IMG/VR virus record: IMGVR_UViG_3300007754_000950
Span: 1-57,673 of that record
DNA from: a virus
DNA length: 57,673 bases
Direction: 5' to 3' (one strand)
The notes under the pieces were generated by a model. The model saw only the letters and a list, made by a program, of their open reading frames with translations. It searched no databases and was not told where the DNA came from. The position numbers and the translations under genes were made by a program. This document shows, one piece after another, positions 50,722 to 57,673 of the stretch; within the stretch, counting starts at the first letter, position 1; each line of letters begins with the position of its first letter.

Positions 50722-52359
50722 ATGACTCTCCTCCGCGAATGCGTAAAAGAAATGCTTGTAGAAAGTAATGTACTTGCTACAGGAATGTGTTTTCCTTTCG
50801 CATACCAGAAAGCTGAAGAGTGGTTTAACGATCACTTTACGAAGGCTAAGCCGGGCCGCGGCCCAAAGAGGCACCCGAACTTAAATGACAAGAGTAAGTT
50901 CAAAGTTGTTCATGGTACAGTAACAGATAAGTGGAAGAAGCCGCCGAAGCCAGTTGTTCATGGGTGGGTTGAAATGGGAGATCTAGTCTTTGATGATCAG
51001 ACCAGAATAACAAAACCAAATGGTATTGAAAAAGAATTCTATTACGATATGTATCAGCCTGAGGTGTACAAGGAGTTCACTGCTGAAGAGGCTATACTCA
51101 ATTGTGCGATGAAGGGTGGTGAAGGGCCTTGGGATGATGATCTCTATGTGATGATGCAGGACCGTGATGCATGGATGAATGAAGCGCTACTTCGAGAAGC
51201 TACCGCGATTCGTGAGCCGTTAAATCTCTCTGTACCAGAAGACTTGAAAGATATCCACCGTCGTATGCAGCAAGCGGGAAAAGAATTATATGTCGTTGGA
51301 GGTGCTGTTCGTGATGCGTTGATGGGGAAGACTCCCAAAGATTACGATGTCGCTACGAATGCAACTCCAGACCAGGTGATTCGAATTTTACAGAGCCATG
51401 GCAGACTCAGGCTTGACTTAACAGGAAAAGCTTTTGGTGTGGTGAGAGTGAAGACCCCCGACAAAAATGAATACGAGATTGCAACATTTAGAGAAGATAT
51501 AGGCCCCGGTCGTCGACCTGAGGGCGTGGCATTCACCAGTATAGAGGGTGATGTAAAAAGACGCGATCTGACAGTGAACGCGTTGTTCTATGATATGAAT
51601 ACAGGCGAGGTCGTTGATTACGTTGGTGGAATAAAAGACATTGAAGACGGCGTAATTCGAGCCGTTGGAGATCCAGCCCAACGTTTTGATGAAGACAGGC
51701 TACGTATTTTACGTACTATTCGATTCGCAGGCCGAATGGGCGCAGAGCTGGATCCTGCTACAAAGGCTGCAATTCTTAAAGACAATAGTTTGACTGATGT
51801 TAGCCCAGAGCGTATAAGGGAAGAATTTTTGAACGGTGTTAGTTCTGCTGCTAACCTTGATCACTTTATAAACCTGATAACAGAACTGGGATTGTTTGAG
51901 CAGATATTCCCGGGTCTTCAAATTACACCGCTTTCTGGTACAGCCAGCAATCCGTATGTACAGGTTGCAGCATTGCTGGGTGATAATGCATCACAAGATA
52001 CGCAGCAGGTGCTGGAAGAAATGCGTTATTCTCGTAAGCAGATTATTCTTATTAATTTTTTGATTCGATTGAAAAGCATCACAAAAGAAACTGCGCCCCA
52101 ATTAAAGAAGGACTTCATTCGACACAAGATTTCTATTAATGATATTGAGGATTTCGCAGCTGTCACCCCTCAGCTTTCTGATCGTGTTGTTCAGGGCTTT
52201 TTGAAATTTGTTTCAAATCCGCCAGCCAGCAATCCACAAGAGCTAATGGCTCAAGGCCTTGCAGGTGAAGCAATAGGACAAGCTATGAAGGCAGCTGAGG
52301 TTGATGCATATTCGAGTTTGGTTGGCGAGTTAAGGTCGTACATACGGGAGCTATTATGA
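50722..52359 (+). CDS. Tagged polyprotein: papain/transglutaminase-like N-domain plus CCA-adding enzyme
   Basis: 545 residues. Tag TLLRECVKEMLVES (1-15). Residues about 20-145: GMCFPFAYQKAEEWF and VVHGWVEMGDLVFDD suggest a Cys/His/Asp papain-like fold. A degenerate tag (NEALLREATAIRE) lies near 153. Residues about 180-470: tRNA nucleotidyltransferase with VVGGAVRDALMG, KDYDVATNA, KRRDLTVNALFYD and FDEDRLRILRTIRFAGRMG. The last 11 residues are another tag. The CCA enzyme repairs or adds tRNA 3' ends; if packaged, it would restore tRNAs cut by host defences, an inference. Confidence 0.85.
   Translation: MTLLRECVKEMLVESNVLATGMCFPFAYQKAEEWFNDHFTKAKPGRGPKRHPNLNDKSKFKVVHGTVTDKWKKPPKPVVHGWVEMGDLVFDDQTRITKPNGIEKEFYYDMYQPEVYKEFTAEEAILNCAMKGGEGPWDDDLYVMMQDRDAWMNEALLREATAIREPLNLSVPEDLKDIHRRMQQAGKELYVVGGAVRDALMGKTPKDYDVATNATPDQVIRILQSHGRLRLDLTGKAFGVVRVKTPDKNEYEIATFREDIGPGRRPEGVAFTSIEGDVKRRDLTVNALFYDMNTGEVVDYVGGIKDIEDGVIRAVGDPAQRFDEDRLRILRTIRFAGRMGAELDPATKAAILKDNSLTDVSPERIREEFLNGVSSAANLDHFINLITELGLFEQIFPGLQITPLSGTASNPYVQVAALLGDNASQDTQQVLEEMRYSRKQIILINFLIRLKSITKETAPQLKKDFIRHKISINDIEDFAAVTPQLSDRVVQGFLKFVSNPPASNPQELMAQGLAGEAIGQAMKAAEVDAYSSLVGELRSYIRELL
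51175..51222 (+). repeat. Degenerate tag copy between the two domains
   Basis: Encodes MNEALLREATAIREPL, between the papain-like region and the nucleotidyltransferase. Confidence 0.55.
52324..52356 (+). repeat. Tag copy at C-terminus of the CCA-enzyme gene
   Basis: Encodes GELRSYIRELL immediately before the stop codon. Confidence 0.7.
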
Positions 52360-53975
52360 AGATGTATCATGCAACCACTCCAGCAAATGCTCGTGATATA
52401 TTAGCGAACGGTCTTGAGGTTGATGCTACCGGCGAAGCGGGCTATACCCAGGTGCACGCTCAATGGGCAGACCAGCTTTATGGTATGCGGCCTGTTTTTC
52501 TATCTGTTAAAAAGGGAAAATTCGCCGGGATTCCCTTGTTGGTCGACACAGAGGGATTATCCCTTGTAGCGGATTTAGCAGCTGTCGCAGACCTGGGAGA
52601 CGAGCCCCCCAGCTTGGATGGAGATGAACTTATTTGGTGGGATGGAATCGGTCCAGAAGAATTATCCCCTATAGCAAGTGACGGCGCGGTCAATATAGAA
52701 AATTTGCTTGTTCCCGGAAGTAGGGAAGCCAAGTTAGCAATTGCAGTTACGGGAACAGCGGCAGTGTTGGAAGATATTCCGCCTGATAGAATCAAGATTG
52801 CTTCATATAATGAAGCTTTCCTACGCGAGTATGTAAGAGAGGTGTTGAGCGAAGAAGTGGAACGCCAAACGGTGGGAAGCGTTTTAGACGCTTTAGGAGC
52901 GATAAAGGGCGTCGATGATGAAGCCCAGCGCAAAGAGCGTATGAAAAAGCTTGCTAAGAAAATTGGTTGGGAAATGGTCAAATTCATTCCTGTGGTTGGA
53001 AAAGGAATCAAGATGGCCAAGACAATCGGTGATATTTACAAATTAGCAAAAGACACTCCCGATGATCTGGCCACGAAAGACAACGTCGTTCTAGACATGC
53101 TGGATGTTGATGATAAGTATCAGCAAATGTTGGATGATCGGCTTGAAGCTGCATTCGATGAGGTCGTGATTCCTTGGCTCGAAAGCCTTCCACCAGATGC
53201 TCCACTCCCTGACATGAATAATAAATTGGAGGCTTGGGTTAATCAAAATTTCGATGAGCGAGGAATCCACGGCGCAGCCGGGGGTGTACCAGCTAGTTCA
53301 TCTCCTGTAATGAAGCAAGAAAATGTCGAGTTATCGTTGCGTCAGTACGTAAGGACAATGTTGGAGGCCGGTGAACTTGGTCGGCAAATATTTTCTGATA
53401 GGGCTCCGCTGGGACGTCATATGGGATCCGAAAGAGACACAGAGCTAGAGGGAGAAATTTGGACGGCATTATGGGGTCACCTGCAAGGCCTTAGTTCAAA
53501 AGTGCCTACAAACTTGCTAGATGCGATGGTAAGTTTTTCCAAAGATCCAGCTTATAACGACGTTTTCATACTACATACGAGTGGCGACGCCTACCGCGGC
53601 ATGGAAGTTTCACAAGAATACTTGGATGAACACGCGCCTGGCTGGAAAGAAGCAACATGGCCAACATCGAAACTTCACTGGCAGTGGTCTGATGTTATCC
53701 CGGTTGATTTCGAATATCAAAACCGGAATGAATCAAGAACAGTGTCTTCATGGACTCCATCAAGAGACGTGGCCGAGCAATTCGGTCGAGCCGGACACGG
53801 TATGGTGGGAGTAGTTTTAATCGCAGATTCGGCAACGAATACGTTTCTTGACTTGAAGGAATTGTACAGATTCGATCGTCTAGACGACTTTCATTGGGAA
53901 GAGGAGATCGTCGGATTTGGTTCCGTTCGAGTTAAGGGAATTAAAATCTTGAAGAAACTCGGGGGGCTCGGATGA
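52356..53975 (+). CDS. Polyprotein: ART-like domain, membrane-active domain and RSE-type ADP-ribosyltransferase
   Basis: 539 residues in three cassettes separated by internal tags. 1-150: KMYHATTPANARDILANGL to VLEDIPPDRIKIAS, an ART/Tpt1-like YHxT fold. Tag at 152-167. 170-310: TVGSVLDALGAIK, then MVKFIPVVGKGIKMAKTIG, a hydrophobic helical unit also present in the next gene. Tag near 325-340. 345-539: an RSE-type ART with Arg414 (AYRGME), STS-like SSWTPS (464-469) and the catalytic ExE Glu515-x-Glu517. T4 Alt and ModA modify host RNAP in this way. Prohead-protease release is inferred. Confidence 0.72.
   Translation: MKMYHATTPANARDILANGLEVDATGEAGYTQVHAQWADQLYGMRPVFLSVKKGKFAGIPLLVDTEGLSLVADLAAVADLGDEPPSLDGDELIWWDGIGPEELSPIASDGAVNIENLLVPGSREAKLAIAVTGTAAVLEDIPPDRIKIASYNEAFLREYVREVLSEEVERQTVGSVLDALGAIKGVDDEAQRKERMKKLAKKIGWEMVKFIPVVGKGIKMAKTIGDIYKLAKDTPDDLATKDNVVLDMLDVDDKYQQMLDDRLEAAFDEVVIPWLESLPPDAPLPDMNNKLEAWVNQNFDERGIHGAAGGVPASSSPVMKQENVELSLRQYVRTMLEAGELGRQIFSDRAPLGRHMGSERDTELEGEIWTALWGHLQGLSSKVPTNLLDAMVSFSKDPAYNDVFILHTSGDAYRGMEVSQEYLDEHAPGWKEATWPTSKLHWQWSDVIPVDFEYQNRNESRTVSSWTPSRDVAEQFGRAGHGMVGVVLIADSATNTFLDLKELYRFDRLDDFHWEEEIVGFGSVRVKGIKILKKLGGLG
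52809..52856 (+). repeat. Internal tag copy 1 in the ART polyprotein
   Basis: Encodes NEAFLREYVREVLSEE with an LSE site, between the first and second cassettes. Confidence 0.78.
53328..53375 (+). repeat. Internal tag copy 2 in the ART polyprotein
   Basis: Encodes ELSLRQYVRTMLEAGE, before the RSE-type ART. Confidence 0.72.
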
Positions 53976-55780
53976 GCTTGCTTCGAGAATATGTTAACGT
54001 CCCTCCAGAGGAAGAACTCCACCCAAGTCAGATGAAGACTGTCGGTGAGATCTTGGATCTTATCGAACGTATCCAAGAAGAAACAGACGAAGCCGGCCGT
54101 CGGGTGCGTAGTGCAAATGTCGGGATTGAATTCATAAAGATCGCCATGGGGGAGATACCACTCGTTGGTGGTGCGCTTGGTGCCGCAGATGGATTATTTG
54201 CCATGTACCAAGCGGGGAAGAATGAGGAACACACCTGGGCCGAGCTGGAAGAGTATCCCATTCTGGCTCGGATGAAGATGCACCCTTCTTTGGCCAAACA
54301 CCTCGATCCTGTAACACTGAAAGAAATTGATAAAGCATATCAGGGCTATCTTCAGGGTCTTGGTCGCGAGACGCTAGTCAGCGAAATCACAGATATCGAT
54401 AATTTTACGCATGATTGGATTATGGGTGATACAGACAGCAAGCTTAGCGTGGAGCTCCTACGTGAGTACGTAAGAGAACAATTTCTACTTGAAAGAGAGG
54501 AAGCAGAAGCGTCCCTGCTTTCAGGGGTGAGTGACTTTATAGAGACTCGTCATTATGATGACGTGTTAGATGCTGCGTTTAAACGCATAGCCCCTGGTTT
54601 AGTTCGTCATGTCATGGAGCAAGAAATCAACGAGGATGTTGCTGAATTTCTTGATGGCGCAATAGAGGGTCGGTGGGAGAAACAAAAAGGGTGGTCTTTT
54701 GAAGATCCAAGTCCAAAACAGTTGGGTCACTCTGAGGATTCTGCCGATTACATATTGGGGTACTCATGGGGCTGGAATAATGCAGACTCGTGGGAAGGTA
54801 ATCGATTGCCGACCCAAGCCAGGAAAGAAGCAGTTGAGGCGCAGATCGCAGAATTTGAAGATCAAATATCTGAGCAGATGGTCATTGCGGCGCTGGAAAC
54901 TGCCAATGAAAAGGTTAACCCCGTTAAGCTCATCAAAAAGGCAATTGGTGCAATTCGTAGTGCAGTTCGGGAAGAGGGTCTTTCTGGTGGCCTCAAAAAG
55001 GGCTTGCCTATCGCGATAGGAATTATTGTAGGGGAGGCACTCGATAATTTTATTATACCCATGGCATTCTTTTCGATGACCGGCATTCCCATCCCTCCGC
55101 TTCCGATTGGAGTGGGGGAAATCATTAATCCCGTAGTGATCAGTATGGTCGGTGCCGATATAGAGTCAGACGAACTAGTTGATGAGCTAGGGTGGTACGA
55201 GGAAGAGTACGGAGAGGCATCTTCGCTGGGTCCTCGAGAGACGAACGAGTTACGTGCGTATATACGAGAAGCGTTACTTACAGAGTATTGGCCTGCCCGT
55301 ACAGAGGGCAAGAAAAATGTCTGGCGTGGCATGAAGATCAAGATGTCACCAGCTATTTTGGCTTCAAAGGTCCGTCAGTACATTAAGACTGGCGAAGAGA
55401 AAGGAATTACGCAGCAAGAATTGATAAGATTTTTGCTTGGCCGTCTTGAGGGCGAAAGTACGGGTGCATCATGGTCGCTCAGCTTTGATGTTGCTGTTAG
55501 TTTTGCAGATGCCTGGGGAGCAACAAACCGTGGCGCCGAACTCCACGTCATATTTCAAGCCACGGTCGATGAAGAAGCTGGATACGATCCTCAGGCTGCA
55601 GGCGAAGAGCCCGGCTTGTTTTACGATGAGGCAGAAGTAAGGTTTAAGCCTGGCGCTGAGATACCTCTCACTGGAATTTACGTCTTTATCAAGTCTAAGG
55701 ATCAGTGGGCCAAGCAAAGGACTCAGTTCCGGCCTCTAATGATAAAGGCAGAAGACAATCCGATGATGGTAAAGGCATGA
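53972..55780 (+). CDS. Polyprotein: two membrane-type domains and an RSE-type ADP-ribosyltransferase
   Basis: 602 residues. Tag SLLREYVNVPPEEE (1-16). 18-140: KTVGEILDLIERIQEETDEA and MGEIPLVGGALGAADGLF, homologous to the middle unit of the previous gene. Tag near 160-176. 180-410: a helical domain with a hydrophobic end (LPIAIGIIVGEALDNFIIP, then GEIINPVVISMVGA). Tag near 424-439. 440-602: ART with Arg452 (VWRGMK), SWS (500-502) and Glu553-x-Glu555. This could form a pore or cross a membrane and deliver the toxin. The stop overlaps the next start by 4 bases. Confidence 0.72.
   Translation: MSLLREYVNVPPEEELHPSQMKTVGEILDLIERIQEETDEAGRRVRSANVGIEFIKIAMGEIPLVGGALGAADGLFAMYQAGKNEEHTWAELEEYPILARMKMHPSLAKHLDPVTLKEIDKAYQGYLQGLGRETLVSEITDIDNFTHDWIMGDTDSKLSVELLREYVREQFLLEREEAEASLLSGVSDFIETRHYDDVLDAAFKRIAPGLVRHVMEQEINEDVAEFLDGAIEGRWEKQKGWSFEDPSPKQLGHSEDSADYILGYSWGWNNADSWEGNRLPTQARKEAVEAQIAEFEDQISEQMVIAALETANEKVNPVKLIKKAIGAIRSAVREEGLSGGLKKGLPIAIGIIVGEALDNFIIPMAFFSMTGIPIPPLPIGVGEIINPVVISMVGADIESDELVDELGWYEEEYGEASSLGPRETNELRAYIREALLTEYWPARTEGKKNVWRGMKIKMSPAILASKVRQYIKTGEEKGITQQELIRFLLGRLEGESTGASWSLSFDVAVSFADAWGATNRGAELHVIFQATVDEEAGYDPQAAGEEPGLFYDEAEVRFKPGAEIPLTGIYVFIKSKDQWAKQRTQFRPLMIKAEDNPMMVKA
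54449..54499 (+). repeat. Internal tag copy in polyprotein 53972 (first)
   Basis: Encodes VELLREYVREQFLLERE. Confidence 0.76.
55241..55288 (+). repeat. Internal tag copy in polyprotein 53972 (second)
   Basis: Encodes TNELRAYIREALLTEY with LTE, immediately before the ART domain. Confidence 0.76.
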
Positions 55781-56328
55781 ACCTCCTCCGTGAATGCATA
55801 GAAGAGCTGCTCCGTGAGTCTCATTTTCCATTGACAGGTGGAGAGAAGGTGCGCATCCACCACAGCCGACAAGACACTAGAGACGGTAAAGAACCACAGA
55901 TCAGTGGTTTTTCACAGAGGGTTGGCTACAAGCCCAGTGGTCTGTGGTATGAATGCAAAGACGGTAGCTCGATAGACTGGCTGGAATTTTGTAGGACGGG
56001 CCTAACGGACGGTGCAAGTAGATATGATAGCGCATATAACGTTGTCTTGAATGATTATGAAATCTTGTTCATAACAGATAATCATGATTTTAAGAAATTT
56101 GAGAAGATGTACGGCGTTCCCAATAGCTACGGGGACATCAAGATTGACTGGCCAAAGGTCGCAAGTCATTATGACGGTATTGAGATCTGTCCCTATCTAT
56201 GGAAAATGCGACCGGACTCGGACTGGTATTACGGGTGGGACGTAGCGTCAGGGTGCGTGTGGAACGCGTCTGGAATAAAAGAACTTATAAGTGCAGAGGA
56301 GGGTTGTGAAGATGAATCCGCTGCGTGA
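55777..56328 (+). CDS. Tagged protein of unknown family, 183 aa
   Basis: The start at 55777 opens the tag NLLRECIEELLRESH. The domain has KPSGLWYECKDGSSIDWLEF, YDGIEICPYLWKMRP and DWYYGWDVASGCVW, a pattern that recurs in phage and bacterial proteins. I cannot name it; the KPxGLWY start and YDGIE segment hint at an ART-like or nuclease-type enzyme, unproven. Confidence 0.6.
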   Translation: MNLLRECIEELLRESHFPLTGGEKVRIHHSRQDTRDGKEPQISGFSQRVGYKPSGLWYECKDGSSIDWLEFCRTGLTDGASRYDSAYNVVLNDYEILFITDNHDFKKFEKMYGVPNSYGDIKIDWPKVASHYDGIEICPYLWKMRPDSDWYYGWDVASGCVWNASGIKELISAEEGCEDESAA

Positions 56329-56794
56329 GTATATAAGAGAGATCTTGACCGAAGACGCTGACTCTTCTGGAGTCACTATCAGAGTACAAAATTATGGAAA
56401 TGGAGTCGCAGCTGCTATAATGATGAGCGGAATGAGAATAGGCTCAGCTACAGCTCGCGAAGTTCTTAAGTACGAGCACTGTACAGAAGATGTAGAGAAA
56501 CTCAAAGCTCAGGGTTATGATTACGATAATCCGAAATTTCCGACCCTGGGGCCGACGCTATATGCGATAGGAGAATCTCATGTGGATGAAGCTTTTAGGG
56601 GATTTGGATACGGTAAGAAGTTATACAAGGCAATAATTGAAGAGATTGGTAAGCATGTTGGTAATCGTGGTGCCTTTGTCGGCGCTGATGAGTGTGCAGC
56701 GGGTTCTACTTCCGGCACCGCGCAGCGAGTCTGGAAGTCGGTGGGTCGTGATTACCCATCATCTGGTAATGTAGTTTATGTGGGACCAAAATGA
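56312..56794 (+). CDS. Tagged GNAT acetyltransferase
   Basis: 160 residues. Tag NPLREYIREILTEDA (2-16) with LTE|D. GNAT motif A is clear: SHVDEAFRGFGYGKKLYKAI, the R-x-F/G-x-G-x-G/K acetyl-CoA loop. Likely acetylates a small molecule or host protein after injection. Overlaps its neighbours by 17 and 4 bases. Confidence 0.72.
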   Translation: MNPLREYIREILTEDADSSGVTIRVQNYGNGVAAAIMMSGMRIGSATAREVLKYEHCTEDVEKLKAQGYDYDNPKFPTLGPTLYAIGESHVDEAFRGFGYGKKLYKAIIEEIGKHVGNRGAFVGADECAAGSTSGTAQRVWKSVGRDYPSSGNVVYVGPK

Positions 56795-57435
56795 ACCTGC
56801 TTCGCGAATATATCCGAGCTCTGCTCACCGAAGCTGCCAAGACCGTGGAAGATCTTCCTGAGGGTGCTTTCGTGACAATACTAAAAAGGTACGGCGGTTC
56901 ATCAGTGTTCGTATACATCGGCGATGAGAAGGGAAATCGGTGGAGGACTAGAGAGGAGCACGGGGAGAGGTATGATAATTCCATACACGCAGGAATAGAA
57001 ATTGCCAAGCCAAGACCGTCAGAGACCGGACCTTGTGGCGATGCATTCGTGGTGGAAGGTTCTGGAGCAACTCACGGTTGGGGTCCGTTAGTATATGATG
57101 TTGCAATTGAGTACGCATCGCTTGACGGATCTGGCGGCTTAATTTCAGATAGAAGTTCGGTTTCTCCTTATGCTCGACGTGTATGGGAATACTATATGAA
57201 CAACCGACCGGACGTCACAGCGCATCAATTAGATGACATGAAAGATACGCTAACTCCAGAATGGGAAGATAACTGCCAGCAGTGGATAGCCATGAAGACA
57301 ACGGTACCAGCATTCACCGCAGAAAAATCTGATGATACTCGCTGGGTTGATTCACCGCTCAGTAAGAGATACACGGCACCTCCCAAAACCATCGATGCGC
57401 TTCGTGCAGCTGGAAAACTGGTGGAGATTGAATAA
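56791..57435 (+). CDS. Tagged protein of unknown family, 214 aa
   Basis: Tag NLLREYIRALLTEAA with LTE|A. The N-terminal part is a small beta domain (GAFVTILKRYGGSSVFVYIG); the rest has HGWGPLVYDVAIEYASLDG and DRSSVSPYARRVWEYY, a pattern I believe recurs in phage proteins but without a known function. Confidence 0.58.
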   Translation: MNLLREYIRALLTEAAKTVEDLPEGAFVTILKRYGGSSVFVYIGDEKGNRWRTREEHGERYDNSIHAGIEIAKPRPSETGPCGDAFVVEGSGATHGWGPLVYDVAIEYASLDGSGGLISDRSSVSPYARRVWEYYMNNRPDVTAHQLDDMKDTLTPEWEDNCQQWIAMKTTVPAFTAEKSDDTRWVDSPLSKRYTAPPKTIDALRAAGKLVEIE

Positions 57436-57673
57436 TGAACCTTCTCCGTGAATACATAAGCGAGCTTTTGACAGAGATAAATCTTGGTCAGGGCTATGGG
57501 ATAGAATATACAGCATTTGTTCTGGACGACGCGTCACATCAGAAGCTAGCCGCTTTTGCTCCCGAAGGCTGGAAAGTCTTTGCTCATCACATGACGATTA
57601 TTAATCCACCCAACCAGAAATTACGGTTACCGTCGCAATGGCTTGACCAAGACCTTTGCGTGAGAGTCGTGGG
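57435..57673 (+). CDS. Tagged 2H-phosphoesterase-like protein (partial)
   Basis: Runs off the end of the window. Tag NLLREYISELLTEIN with LTE. Then YTAFVLDDASHQKLAAFAP and VFAHHMTIINPP, where HMT is an HxT motif of the 2H phosphoesterase/RNA-ligase-like fold. The second HxT lies beyond the window. Such enzymes cut 2',3'-cyclic ends or cyclic oligonucleotides, for example anti-CBASS Acb1, so an injected counter-defence enzyme is possible. Confidence 0.55.
   Translation, partial: MNLLREYISELLTEINLGQGYGIEYTAFVLDDASHQKLAAFAPEGWKVFAHHMTIINPPNQKLRLPSQWLDQDLCVRVV

Noticed and set aside
1-57673. tRNA genes, CRISPR arrays, insertion sequences, integrase or attachment sites
   Set aside because: None found by eye: no cloverleaf apart from the tmRNA ends, no spaced direct repeats, no transposase or integrase motifs.

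Overview
The window is a gene-dense segment of a large tailed-phage genome (Caudoviricetes). Evidence: a full phage replication and nucleotide set, endolysin, sigma factor, short overlapping ORFs with ATGA or TAATG junctions, almost all genes on one strand, and long runs of acidic virion-type proteins with a shared N-terminal peptide. No terminase, portal, major capsid or tail gene is visible, so this is only part of the genome. The host is probably a Gram-negative, perhaps marine, bacterium; this is inferred from AT-richness, a one-piece tmRNA tag ending in YALAA, and the auxiliary genes, and is not proven.

Layout. (1) 1-11.1 kb: replication and metabolism: FEN-type exonuclease (partial), DnaB-like helicase, B12-dependent ribonucleotide reductase, an Fe-S assembly trio (IscU, Nfu, IscA types), a ClpP-like protease, a hotdog thioesterase, an amidase endolysin, glutamine synthetase type II, an MBD4-like glycosylase, a dUTPase-like protein and a J-domain protein. 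(2) 11.1-23.7 kb: a tagged metallopeptidase, glycosyltransferases, DNA polymerase III alpha, a thymidylate-synthase-fold enzyme whose specificity residue is Asp (as in dCMP hydroxymethylases), a galactofuranose-type sugar operon, DHH phosphoesterase, MT-A70 methylase and dCMP deaminase. (3) 23.7-35.5 kb: acidic virion or prohead-core-like proteins, a superoxide-dismutase-like protein, a pterin-dehydratase-like protein, small membrane proteins and a ParB-like protein. (4) 35.5-45.3 kb: host-takeover genes: PD-(D/E)XK protein, second FEN nuclease, GroEL, a sigma factor apparently split from its last HTH, peptide deformylase, a second deaminase and an alarmone hydrolase. (5) 45.3-47.9 kb: a minus-strand island with a zeta-like kinase, an FtsZ/tubulin-like GTPase and a tmRNA gene. 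(6) 48-57.7 kb: a cassette array of proteins carrying the LLREYIRELLxE-type tag.

The most striking system is that tag. About 18 proteins begin with, or contain, a short amphipathic helix ending in an (I/L)xE site. This resembles the capsid-targeting sequence and prohead-protease site of T4 internal proteins (Alt, IPI-III). The cargo includes ADP-ribosyltransferase domains, a CCA-adding enzyme, GNAT acetyltransferases, a zeta-like kinase, DUF192, a 2H-phosphoesterase-like protein and predicted membrane-active domains. Several ORFs carry the tag internally or at the C-terminus, as expected of polyproteins cut into several injected effectors during head maturation. This reading is an inference from sequence.

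A small promoter family ((T/G)TGnAA, 17-18 bp, TATAAT, often with an upstream TGG) precedes several early-type genes. Intergenic space is minimal; the only gap over 300 bases (47519-47988) holds the tmRNA gene. I found no tRNA, CRISPR, insertion sequence or convincing intrinsic terminator.
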